From a virus: a stretch of 64,000 nt of DNA. The position numbers and the translations under genes were made by a program. Under the pieces are notes generated by a model. It worked only from the letters and a program-made list of their open reading frames with translations, did no database searches and was not told the origin of the DNA. This document shows, piece after piece, positions 16,401 to 24,101 of the stretch. The DNA is taken from positions 1 to 64,000 of the IMG/VR virus record IMGVR_UViG_3300008267_000006, one strand, 5' to 3'. Numbering within the stretch: the stretch's first letter is position 1; each line of letters starts with the position of its first letter.

Positions 16401-16915
16401 AGCATAGAGTAGTCAATACGGGGGAAGCGATAAAAGTTGTCACCACGATAACTTGTAGAAACCAGCTTAAAAATGTTGTTGAGGCCAGTCTGATTAAGGG
16501 CGTTGAGTACAAGGTGACTACGTTGGTTGAGAATGCTCTTGATACCTTTTTTTGTTTCGCTTTCATCTTCAACGACCAATCCAATATCTTCATCAACTTG
16601 TTTTGCGAGTTTAGCATCTTCTTTTATTTTCTCCTTATCTATTTTCCATTGATTTAGGTCAGAGTGAACGTAAGCTTCGACTCCAAAAAAAACCTTAAAA
16701 TCGCCACGACCTTCTTCTTTCATTTTTTTTGACTTCATAAATGCATGAGAAAAAGAATTCATATTACCATGTTCCGTCATGGACATACCAGACAATCCAT
16801 TAGAGTAAGCAAAATCAAAAAATTGATCGGGATATCCTAGTCCATCGAACACAGAATATGTCGAGTGATTATGAAGTGATGCAAACGGAATAGAAACTTT
16901 CTTTTTGTCTGACAT
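13484..16915 (-). CDS. dnaE: DNA polymerase III alpha subunit (DnaE, family C)
   Basis: A 1143-residue replicative polymerase of near full bacterial length. It opens with a PHP domain ([24 protein letters not shown]). The palm has [23 protein letters not shown] and the catalytic pair in YPDIDFD near residue 470; the third Asp is in IKFDILGL near 632. Fingers motifs YRPGPL near 731 and [18 protein letters not shown] near 848 are present, and the C-terminus carries an OB-like region. The start ([10 protein letters not shown]) follows CAGGAG and overlaps the stop of the GIY-YIG gene. T4-superfamily phages normally use a family B polymerase, so this is a notable replacement. Confidence 0.97.
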   Translation of the reverse strand: [1143 protein letters not shown]

Positions 16916-17622
16916 TATTGCTCCTGTTTTTCTTTCCATGTTTTGTTAGTTACTATATTATGAACGGCTTTTTTACTTATGTTATAAGCTTTAGAGATTC
17001 GCTTCAAACTTCCATGTTGTTTATGTTCTTCTCTTATTTTTCTTATTTGCTCCCAAGTTAATTTTGCATTTCCGCTGTATTCTCCAGCGTTTTTTCCTCT
17101 CATTTTTTCTATTGATTCTGGTTTATGTTTTTTTCCATACCAACAACTTTTTTCACCACTATGGTCCGGTTGATTTTTACCTATTTTTGCTCTAACATCT
17201 AGAGATCTTTGCTTACCATAATTTGGTGAATCCAAGCCTTTTTTACCATACATAGGATTTAATTCTCCAGAGACATCAGCATGATTTTCTCTCATTTTTT
17301 TTCTAGTTTCTTCTGAAACAATTCTTCCCAGAGAAGATCCTGCTGTTTTACATATATTGTATTCTGGATTTTCTAAATCTATATATTTTTGTTCTAATTG
17401 AAGTAAAATCTCTTTTGTAAAACTTTCAAGCACCTCTAACACTTCAAAAATTAAATTATCTTTACCATACTTAAGATATGCTCTTTGAAGTGGTTGGTTG
17501 TGATGGTTGCTATTTTTTAATTGTCTAAAGTGCAAGTCTTTTCTTACTTCTAAATCAATCGAACTTCCAATGTATTTTTTTCCATTTACTATGTTAGTTA
17601 TTTTATATATTCCTGCCGCCAT
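16915..17622 (-). CDS. GIY-YIG homing endonuclease with NUMOD3 repeats and C-terminal HTH
   Basis: A 235-residue site-specific endonuclease. The GIY-YIG domain is at residues 1-95 (AAGIYKITNIVNGKKYIGSS). Then follow NUMOD3-type DNA-binding repeats (NPMYGKKG, SPNYGKQR, SCWYGKKH) and a C-terminal helix-turn-helix (LTWEQIRKIREEH ... ISKAYNISKKAVHNIV). It starts at an ATG after AAAGGAGG. It lies between ligase and dnaE and is a free-standing mobile gene. The C-terminal domain is shared with the HNH endonuclease at 23270. Confidence 0.93.
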   Translation of the reverse strand: MAAGIYKITNIVNGKKYIGSSIDLEVRKDLHFRQLKNSNHHNQPLQRAYLKYGKDNLIFEVLEVLESFTKEILLQLEQKYIDLENPEYNICKTAGSSLGRIVSEETRKKMRENHADVSGELNPMYGKKGLDSPNYGKQRSLDVRAKIGKNQPDHSGEKSCWYGKKHKPESIEKMRGKNAGEYSGNAKLTWEQIRKIREEHKQHGSLKRISKAYNISKKAVHNIVTNKTWKEKQEQ

Positions 17623-17658
17623 AACTACCTCCTTTGCTAAGTAGTATGGCATATATGA

Positions 17659-17706
17659 TTATGTACACTTATTTGGAAAAACGCTTGGCTTTTTACGTTC
17701 AGTCAT
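17659..17706 (-). pseudogene. 15-codon reading frame, possible truncated dnaE 5' copy
   Basis: An ATG coupled by TAATG to the ligase stop opens a 15-codon frame, MTERKKPSVFPNKCT, ending just before the GIY-YIG ribosome site. Its start resembles the DnaE N-terminus ([10 protein letters not shown]). This may be what remains of the original dnaE 5' end, as with thyX at 24024. The match is short and could be chance. Confidence 0.35.
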
Positions 17707-18815
17707 TATTCATAATCCTCTCTTGAGATGTTAATAACATACGGGAATCTTGGAATTCCCGCTGGCGTTAAATTAAAATATTTCACAGTTGCTGACTTAC
17801 CAATCAGCTTATGGCGGTTTTTAAGAATGTCAACGCCTTCTTCAAAAGTGCATTTAATGTTGCTATTAAACTGCTGACCATTACGCTCAAAAACCATATA
17901 GCCAGCAGTCCCGGTACGATTACCCACACCTTCACAGATGTCCAAAATGGTGAATTCTTCATCAGTAAATGTTTTCCTCTTTAAGAGGTATTTGCTACGC
18001 TTATTTTCATATCGAGCAGATGAAATGCGTAACATTTGACCTTCATATCCATTAGCGAGATATTGTTCATATAGAACATCCATGTCGTTTTGGTTATAAA
18101 CAAGCGTTGTCTCGACTTGCTTGCAATAATCCAATCCTTGATAATCCTCAAATATATTTTGAAGATAATAATATCTATTATGATAATCCTCTCTGTAGCT
18201 TGGAACATCATAAATATGATACTGAATAATATTACGACTTTCTTCTAAGTCTTTAGTAGAAGGTTTCGTTTTACGAACGAGAGAAATGATACGATTAAAA
18301 TTATCGGCAAGAGAATCAGCATAAAGCTCGCCGTCAAGAATAAGATCGGGGTTATCATCGAATAGATTACAAATCGATTCAAAAATGTGCGGCGCAGATA
18401 GTATCTTTTTTCCATTACGGCTAAACATCCCTTCCTTGGTTACGATACAGCGTACACCATCAAGTTTTGGCTGCGAATAGACTGGGAATTTAATTTCGTC
18501 CTTACGATCATCCCAATTTTCAGCAAGCATTGGCTCAAAATACTGCTTCTGCTCAATACTATTGATATCTTCAAAATAGCCATGTTCTAGTTTTTTCTTA
18601 CGAAGAGCTTCTGCTTCTTTGATAGCTTGTTGCTCTGCTGTGGTTGCGTTTGCACGATCTATGTTTTTAGATTCACAGTAGGTAAATTCGCTTGTTTGCT
18701 TTTTACCGTCAATTTGGCCTGAAATTGTTCTATATCCATTTCCTTCAATTTGTATTGTCCACTCTTGTACTTTGTCGCCCTTAGTTTTCTTATAAATTGT
18801 AGGAAGAGTAATCAT
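17706..18815 (-). CDS. ATP-dependent DNA ligase
   Basis: A 369-residue ligase sealing nicks during replication and repair. The nucleotidyl-acceptor lysine is K117 in motif I, QPKLDGVR. Motif III is in LILDGELY, motif IV in GYEGQMLR and motif V in YLLKRKTF. A C-terminal OB-fold follows (KSATVKYFNLTPAGIPRFP). The first 90 residues are an added N-terminal domain. The start at 18813-18815 (MITLPTIYKK) follows GGAG. Confidence 0.93.
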   Translation of the reverse strand: MITLPTIYKKTKGDKVQEWTIQIEGNGYRTISGQIDGKKQTSEFTYCESKNIDRANATTAEQQAIKEAEALRKKKLEHGYFEDINSIEQKQYFEPMLAENWDDRKDEIKFPVYSQPKLDGVRCIVTKEGMFSRNGKKILSAPHIFESICNLFDDNPDLILDGELYADSLADNFNRIISLVRKTKPSTKDLEESRNIIQYHIYDVPSYREDYHNRYYYLQNIFEDYQGLDYCKQVETTLVYNQNDMDVLYEQYLANGYEGQMLRISSARYENKRSKYLLKRKTFTDEEFTILDICEGVGNRTGTAGYMVFERNGQQFNSNIKCTFEEGVDILKNRHKLIGKSATVKYFNLTPAGIPRFPYVINISREDYE

Positions 18816-18835
18816 CATTTCTCCATAAAATAATA

Positions 18836-18865
18836 GCACCCGCTAGATTGTACTCTAGCAGGCGC
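18836..18865 (-). terminator. Terminator upstream of the ligase gene
   Basis: A 12-bp stem with two GU pairs and a 6-base loop (TCTAGC / GCTAGA core) after the stop at 18885, followed on the minus strand by TATTATTTT. Confidence 0.7.
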
Positions 18866-18884
18866 ATAAATAACTGTCAAGCGG

Positions 18885-19190
18885 TTATTTATTTGTTGAC
18901 GGCTTATCTACCGTTCCTTTAGAAAAGTATGTATTTCTGTCTCTTACAGCTAATTCTACTAGATCGGGACTTATATGTCCAAAATCATTTTTTTTATATG
19001 GATTTTCATTAACATAAAATTTAACATACTTTCCTTGACGCGGCCAGCTTTTTAGTAAGCTTACAAAATTTTTAAATACCGATTTCCACAATATTCTATA
19101 GTATTTTCTCTGCGCTCTAAATACTTCTAATTTATTGTCTATAACAACAACTTCCTTGTAACCAAACAATTGTTTAAGAAATTTCCACAT
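18885..19190 (-). CDS. Hypothetical basic protein
   Basis: A 101-residue Lys/Arg-rich protein with no recognised family. AAGGAT precedes the ATG, which is coupled to the upstream stop (TAAATG). Confidence 0.6.
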   Translation of the reverse strand: MWKFLKQLFGYKEVVVIDNKLEVFRAQRKYYRILWKSVFKNFVSLLKSWPRQGKYVKFYVNENPYKKNDFGHISPDLVELAVRDRNTYFSKGTVDKPSTNK

Positions 19191-19424
19191 TTAATTATCC
19201 TTTTCTAAGGCGGGTTTATTAAGCGCTTCTGCCATTCGTTCAAGATCTAACTCAAGATCCTTAAGAGTTAGCCCACATGGTGCTTCAAAATAGTATGTCT
19301 CATCGTCATCATAACGTATGATATTTCCAGCGGAACCATCTTCTTTTAGATCAACTTTAACAAAACCATAATTTCCATGTTCACTTAAAACGCGATACTG
19401 CCAATCTTTTCCATATTTACGCAT
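19191..19424 (-). CDS. Hypothetical protein
   Basis: A 77-residue protein from MRKYGKDWQY; the longer frame up to 19484 overlaps the upstream gene too far. It contains NYGFVKVDLKEDGS and a DDDETYYFEAP stretch. Unrecognised. Confidence 0.55.
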   Translation of the reverse strand: MRKYGKDWQYRVLSEHGNYGFVKVDLKEDGSAGNIIRYDDDETYYFEAPCGLTLKDLELDLERMAEALNKPALEKDN

Positions 19425-19614
19425 CTTTTTTCGCTTTCTGGTAGCATGCTTGTGAGCAATAATTTCCTTCTTCACCACAAACAATAAATGTATTTGGTAT
19501 TACTCCAAAACATTCACCACCATTTTCAATTATGAGTTCCTCTTCAAGAAATCCACATGAGCAATTATGCCAGTCTTTCCACCAAGTACAGTTATTATTG
19601 TGTTGATTTCTCAT
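19417..19614 (-). CDS. Small Cys-rich zinc-finger protein
   Basis: A 65-residue protein with CSC near residue 18, Cys 35 and the C-terminal pattern CGEEGNYCSQAC, resembling treble-clef or MYM-type zinc fingers. Weak ribosome site; overlaps both neighbours slightly. Role unknown. Confidence 0.6.
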   Translation of the reverse strand: MRNQHNNNCTWWKDWHNCSCGFLEEELIIENGGECFGVIPNTFIVCGEEGNYCSQACYQKAKKDA

Positions 19615-19861
19615 TGTTTTCTTCGATATTCATATCATATGGGTCACATAAATTATTTATGTTTTTATTATCAACTACCGACTTCCAGTTTTTGTACTCT
19701 TGAACGGCCCTTGTTAGCTCTCTTATCTCTTCGCCCATGAAAGGACCATTATACCCTATTTTTATAAGGCTGTCAAGCTCTTTATATACCCTTAATAGGT
19801 ATTCTCTTTCCGTTTTAATTATTTCAAGTTTATTGTATAACTCTAATTCTTCTTTATTCAT
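19595..19861 (-). CDS. Hypothetical helical protein
   Basis: An 88-residue charged helical protein after an AGAGG site; ATGA coupling with the gene upstream. Unrecognised. Confidence 0.6.
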   Translation of the reverse strand: MNKEELELYNKLEIIKTEREYLLRVYKELDSLIKIGYNGPFMGEEIRELTRAVQEYKNWKSVVDNKNINNLCDPYDMNIEENNEKSTQ

Positions 19862-20784
19862 TCTGAGCCTCTTCCATTATCTTGTGATATATCTTCTACT
19901 GAATCATTGTCTATAATTTTAAACGTTTTCATCTCATCGGCTGAACCAAACAATTTTCTTTTCTTTTTTAAGAAAGATCCTTTATTCTTCACAAGAAGAT
20001 TTGATTCTTCTGAACTGAGAAATGCTTTATATCTTTCCCAACTTGAAATATCGTAATGCCAAGGAAGATCTATTACTTCGTGTTCCTCAAATGATAAATT
20101 TTTAAAAATTTCTTGTAGGCTATGTCTGATCTGTTTATTGTGATCTCTAAAATCCCACTCATCTTCGTGGTTTTTGCTAAATCTTCTTTTAGCTATTTTA
20201 TAATCTTGTTCATCAAAAGTAAAGCTTATTTGCAGACCATCTTTTACAGTTTTATTATTATGTCTAAATACTGTTTTTTCAGTAGAAGATATTTTCATCC
20301 TATTTTTCCATATAGTTTTTTCTTCACTTATACCATATGGGAATGCACAATAAAACTTTTCTGGTATTATCCATTTACTTAAAAATGCCGATACTCTAAA
20401 TGCTGTATCTGCTCCATATAATATACTCCATGCAATAGAATCTTTTGTGACTTTATCACCCGGTCTGATAGGACAATATAGAATACTTATATCTTTTCTT
20501 TTAAGAGAGGGATTTAGTCCAGTTGTAAGCGAAACTGGATCTGCGATATAATCGCCAAGCCTAGTTCTTATAATCGGCTCTGCATTATAGTGTGCTACAA
20601 CCCAAATTGTTTCACAGCCAGCTAATGCACATTCGTAAACAGCTCTTTCGATAGCAACATAATTCTGTCCTACTGGCATAAGGCAGTCACTCCACGGCAT
20701 ACCAAAATCAAGTGGAGGGCAAGCAACAGGAACTATTCCTGCCATATGAATTATTCTTGTTTTATCTCTTATTTTTTTTAACAT
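19858..20784 (-). CDS. Putative nucleotidyltransferase/glycosyltransferase-like protein (GT-A fold)
   Basis: A 308-residue protein. The first 120 residues look like the start of a sugar nucleotidyltransferase: IIHMAGIVPVACPPLDFGMPWSDCLMPVG, then a helix AIERAVYECALAGCETIWVVAH and PIIRTRLGDYIADP. The GxGTRL signature of true NTP transferases is not present, so activity is uncertain. The C-terminal half is charged and unrecognised. It lies in the stretch with the phosphomannomutase-like gene. Confidence 0.5.
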   Translation of the reverse strand: MLKKIRDKTRIIHMAGIVPVACPPLDFGMPWSDCLMPVGQNYVAIERAVYECALAGCETIWVVAHYNAEPIIRTRLGDYIADPVSLTTGLNPSLKRKDISILYCPIRPGDKVTKDSIAWSILYGADTAFRVSAFLSKWIIPEKFYCAFPYGISEEKTIWKNRMKISSTEKTVFRHNNKTVKDGLQISFTFDEQDYKIAKRRFSKNHEDEWDFRDHNKQIRHSLQEIFKNLSFEEHEVIDLPWHYDISSWERYKAFLSSEESNLLVKNKGSFLKKKRKLFGSADEMKTFKIIDNDSVEDISQDNGRGSE

Positions 20785-21494
20785 AATGTTTTTATATTTG
20801 GAGGTAAATCTGTGTAAATATTTTTTCCTAGTGGAAAAACTTTTCTTTCAACAGACTCCACAGTTATGATTTTAAAATGTTTATTTGTTTTATCCCATCT
20901 ACCTTTAAAACCATTTTGGATAAGAAGTTTTTTTAGTTTTATTTTAACAGCGGTTTGTGACCACTCAAATAGATCTAAATCTTTGTCATCAATTATTGAT
21001 GTTGAAACATGATAAATACGTGGTTTTATTTTGTGTATAAAATAAGACCTCAATAGATCATCTTTTGTTTTTAGAAATTTTGTTTTTGTTTTAGCGTGAA
21101 CAACTTTAAAATAATCGTTAACTATATTTTTTGTTGATGTTTTATCAGTTGGAGGAATCAATCCTTCTACTTTATAATCATCACTTAGAAATAATTCATT
21201 AAATTTTATTGTAACAGATAGATTGTTTTTAGTTATTGCTTTGAGTGTATTATCATCTTCAAATCTTATTGTTTTTATTAAATTTGAAAAAGGTGAAAGA
21301 TTTTTTAATATAACATTAAAAAATAAATTATTGTAATTATCTATCTGTTCTTTTCCAAACTCTATATTAAATAATAGTGGCTGTTTTGTTCTGAGGAAAA
21401 TAATAGGAATATTATTATCTAAAGAAAAACGCAGCGCACTTTCATCCGCTCCTATGATTATTTTATCATATGATAACTCTAAAGTGCGCTGCAT
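20778..21494 (-). CDS. Hypothetical protein, Rossmann-like N-terminus
   Basis: A 238-residue protein with an N-terminal stretch YDKIIIGADESALRFSLD that resembles a dinucleotide-binding turn without the usual triple glycine. The remainder is Lys-rich and unrecognised. AGTAGGAAAA precedes the ATG. Confidence 0.6.
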   Translation of the reverse strand: MQRTLELSYDKIIIGADESALRFSLDNNIPIIFLRTKQPLLFNIEFGKEQIDNYNNLFFNVILKNLSPFSNLIKTIRFEDDNTLKAITKNNLSVTIKFNELFLSDDYKVEGLIPPTDKTSTKNIVNDYFKVVHAKTKTKFLKTKDDLLRSYFIHKIKPRIYHVSTSIIDDKDLDLFEWSQTAVKIKLKKLLIQNGFKGRWDKTNKHFKIITVESVERKVFPLGKNIYTDLPPNIKTLC

Positions 21495-21502
21495 TTATTT
21501 TC

Positions 21503-21817
21503 CTACTTAACTCCACCTAGCTTAAACGCCATTTGTACTGCTTCTTTTTCTGTTAGCGTTTCACCTGAAACACTCCAGGTCCACTTTGACTCTTTTTTCT
21601 TGTCATCGTGAGATAATACTAAAGTTATTCCATTTTTAAGAGTAGTATATTTTTCTCCAAATTCTTTATCTACTTCCCATTCAACAATAATAGGTTCTTG
21701 TTTTGGAGGTGGAGGAGGTTCTGGATCCTTTTTTACACTAAAACCAACAAGAACAGCAATAATGAGCGCAAAACCGCCCCACTTTAGATAAGTTGTTAGA
21801 TTAGAAATTTTAAACAT
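21503..21817 (-). CDS. Membrane-anchored proline-rich protein
   Basis: A 104-residue protein with one transmembrane helix at residues 13-27 (WGGFALIIAVLVGFS), a Pro-rich linker (DPEPPPPPKQEP) and a small periplasmic-type domain. The arrangement resembles a TonB-like or inner-membrane spanin-like protein, but sequence does not decide. Confidence 0.6.
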   Translation of the reverse strand: MFKISNLTTYLKWGGFALIIAVLVGFSVKKDPEPPPPPKQEPIIVEWEVDKEFGEKYTTLKNGITLVLSHDDKKKESKWTWSVSGETLTEKEAVQMAFKLGGVK

Positions 21818-21826
21818 GATTTCTCC

Positions 21827-22537
21827 TTATTGTAATGTTTCTAATACATTTTTAATATGGTTAGGATCTATTACATTTGTCCAAATACCATCTTTATTTA
21901 TACTTAAATCATTTACGATATCAAAATCATTTCCACCAGCTTCGCATCTATCTCCAAAAAAATGCATAGTTTCATGAATGTTTTCTCTTATCCACTTAGA
22001 AGCTTGCTTTTTATTTTTTCCTTTTGCCTGAATATCTATGCTAATCTGTCCACCAATACACGCCTCGTAATCTTTACCAAATTTATTATTTATAAAATCA
22101 GCTATAGATTTTCTTTCTAATTTTTTTAGATCCCACTTAAAATAATCTTCTCTTTGTTGATCAGTTGCGTTTCTACCAACAATAGAAAAATTTAACATTC
22201 CTGATCTATTTTCAAAATGCTTGCCTGTTTTTGTATGATACTCGCTGGCCTCAAGATATTGTTCTAACCATGAATATAGTGCTTCTGGTATTCTTAAAGA
22301 ATTTTTATATTTTAATTCTCCATTAATATATAATTCATTTGCCATAGAACAAAAAATACCATTACATCTATCTAATATTCTTTCGCTCAGTTGTTCTTTA
22401 ACTTTAGATAAGTCACTACCTGTAACAAAAAATACTTTCTTATCTTTCATCCAATTATAGAAAAATTCTTCAAAATCTACAGATATTTTTTGTCTTGGAA
22501 GAGTTAAAGTTCCATCAATATCAAATAAGTAAATCAT
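21827..22537 (-). CDS. Phosphomannomutase, eukaryotic-type HAD family
   Basis: A 236-residue HAD-superfamily protein that follows eukaryotic phosphomannomutase (PMM2-like) along its length. It has the nucleophile and acid D6/D8 in FDIDGTLTLPRQKI, VTGSDLSKVKEQL, the cap-domain signature ENRSGMLNFSIVGR, GGQISIDIQAKGKNK and FFGDRCEAGGNDFDIV. This enzyme class converts mannose-6-P to mannose-1-P. Typical bacterial phosphomannomutases belong to another superfamily, so the type is unusual. The mannose isomerase-like cupin at 13130 would feed it. Confidence 0.85.
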   Translation of the reverse strand: MIYLFDIDGTLTLPRQKISVDFEEFFYNWMKDKKVFFVTGSDLSKVKEQLSERILDRCNGIFCSMANELYINGELKYKNSLRIPEALYSWLEQYLEASEYHTKTGKHFENRSGMLNFSIVGRNATDQQREDYFKWDLKKLERKSIADFINNKFGKDYEACIGGQISIDIQAKGKNKKQASKWIRENIHETMHFFGDRCEAGGNDFDIVNDLSINKDGIWTNVIDPNHIKNVLETLQ

Positions 22538-22538
22538 T

Positions 22539-23267
22539 TTATCCTCTTACTTCGTAATACGCTTTAATTGTCTCGGGATATAGTCCCTCAAGGATACGTA
22601 GCATCGCTTCCGCGACGACTTGTATCTCGTATTGCGCGCCATCGTGACTCCTTAGATCAATAAACTTAAGAATATTATTTAGATTTGCACTTGCATAATA
22701 TTCTGTATATAAATTTTGTGGAAGTACACCGCGAGCTTGTTCACGACAAACGCCTGCTTCCATTAAATTATTATATAATTTGACCGAATTTTCATGCCAG
22801 TTTTTAACTACTTTTGATGCTGAAAGTAACATACCCATTGAGCCATCTCCAAAATCTAGAATGGGATCAATTTGCTCGTCGTTATTACTTGCTTGTCGGT
22901 TATTAGAATGCTGAGTTCTAAAAGTTTTAGGTTCGTAGAACTCAAGACTCTCTGCTGTATAACGGCGACTGATTTCGTTATAACTCCAGGTACGATGACG
23001 ATGATGTTGTGATCTGATAAACAGTGGCACCACACATTTAAAAGTTACGTTGCAGTGCTCTAATGTACTTGTATGTCTGTGTTTTATTAGATAACGAATT
23101 AATTTTTTATCTTTATCAGATAAAAGATCTCCACTTTCATCTTTTCCAAAGCTAACTCTTGCTGCTCGCACTATTGTAGCGTCTGAACCCATTGATTGTA
23201 CAAGTTGTACTCTTCCGATACCATCACCGTATAGATCAATACTGATATTTTTATCTTCGTGATTCAC
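22539..23267 (-). CDS. thyX: Flavin-dependent thymidylate synthase ThyX
   Basis: A 242-residue FAD-dependent enzyme making dTMP from dUMP. The signature RHRx7S is at residues 90-100 (RHRTWSYNEIS), followed by RRY. Other conserved parts are DLYGDGIGRV, SFGKDESG and GVCREQARGVLPQNLYTEYY. It starts at a GTG after GGAAGGAATAAAA, overlapping the HNH gene's stop. A truncated copy of its 5' end lies upstream at 24024-24101, across the HNH gene. Confidence 0.96.
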   Translation of the reverse strand: MNHEDKNISIDLYGDGIGRVQLVQSMGSDATIVRAARVSFGKDESGDLLSDKDKKLIRYLIKHRHTSTLEHCNVTFKCVVPLFIRSQHHRHRTWSYNEISRRYTAESLEFYEPKTFRTQHSNNRQASNNDEQIDPILDFGDGSMGMLLSASKVVKNWHENSVKLYNNLMEAGVCREQARGVLPQNLYTEYYASANLNNILKFIDLRSHDGAQYEIQVVAEAMLRILEGLYPETIKAYYEVRG

Positions 23268-23269
23268 TT

Positions 23270-23983
23270 TTATTCCTTCCAGGTTATACCTTTAACTATT
23301 TTTCTTATTGTAGCTGTACTAACATTATATTTTTTTGATAGCTCTACGTATTTACCTCTGGTGTCATCAAAAATATTTTTAATTTCTTTTACTTGCTCTA
23401 ATGTTAGTTTAGAGCTTGGATTTTTTTCACCATTTATATCTGAATTGTTATATTTTAATCCTTTATTCCAGGCCGGCTCTCTAATAACCGTTTTTGTCTC
23501 TATTGCTTTTATTTCTGGTGTAACCCAATTTTTCATCCATTGAAGGATTTTTTCAAAATCATCTATTGATCCATTGCTTTTTAAATTATTCATTTTTCTA
23601 GAGATCCAAGAAACATTTCCTTTCGTGTATCCAAGTTCTGGATTAAATCTGTCCAGTTCGGCTACATTCTCAGAACTTCTATCTTCATGCGAAGAAGACC
23701 ATTCTAATTTTATTCCGCTTATAGGACAAAATTCTGTCCATATTTGTTCTAGATAAACCTCATCAAGATCATAAGGAATCTTTCTTTGCTTACAAGAAGC
23801 TTTCATTTTTACATGCCTGGCAAGAAATGGATTATTTTTTTTATATTTATAATAATTTTTTCTTTGATTTTTATTTTTACATTCTTTGCAAGTTTTTCTA
23901 TATTTTCCTGCATTTTTAGAATCCTTGCGGAATGAAAAATCAGCTTCTTGTTTTTCTAGTTTACATGAGTTACATCTTATCAT
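23270..23983 (-). CDS. HNH homing endonuclease
   Basis: A 237-residue endonuclease. The N-terminus is a zinc finger (CNSC ... CKEC), the middle has the HNH-type block CPISGIKLEW, ELDRFNPELGYTKGNVSWIS and N..K, and the C-terminus is a helix-turn-helix (LTLEQVKEIKNIF ... STATIRKIV) that matches the end of the GIY-YIG enzyme. It stands between a truncated thyX 5' fragment and intact thyX. An ACTATTTAT element overlaps its leader just upstream of AGGAG. Confidence 0.92.
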   Translation of the reverse strand: MIRCNSCKLEKQEADFSFRKDSKNAGKYRKTCKECKNKNQRKNYYKYKKNNPFLARHVKMKASCKQRKIPYDLDEVYLEQIWTEFCPISGIKLEWSSSHEDRSSENVAELDRFNPELGYTKGNVSWISRKMNNLKSNGSIDDFEKILQWMKNWVTPEIKAIETKTVIREPAWNKGLKYNNSDINGEKNPSSKLTLEQVKEIKNIFDDTRGKYVELSKKYNVSTATIRKIVKGITWKE

Positions 23984-23996
23984 AATTTTCTCCTAT

Positions 23997-24006
23997 AATA
24001 AATAGT
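23997..24006 (-). promoter_or_regulatory. Putative late promoter element ACTATTTATT
   Basis: Minus strand ACTATTTATT ends 13 bases before the HNH start and runs almost into its AGGAG site. Confidence 0.5.
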
Positions 24007-24023
24007 AACCCAAGCATTATTTG

Positions 24024-24101
24024 CTAATAATAATCACTTCCGACGTGATCAACAAGTTCCACTTTTCCGATTCCATCACCATAAATATCTATTTTATTCA
24101 T
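24024..24101 (-). pseudogene. Truncated thyX 5' fragment (25 codons)
   Basis: The frame reads MNKIDIYGDGIGKVELVDHVGSDYY and then stops. It matches residues 9-28 of the intact ThyX (SIDLYGDGIGRVQLVQSMGS) with conservative changes, but the codons differ, so it is a diverged copy rather than a recent duplication. Its ATG overlaps the end of the GroES-like gene. It is best read as the original thyX start cut off by the endonuclease insertion. Confidence 0.75.

Noticed and set aside
22539-24101. Group I intron or intein in thyX
   Set aside because: The downstream thyX has its own complete N-terminus and ribosome site, and the endonuclease has its own start and stop; no splicing is needed.
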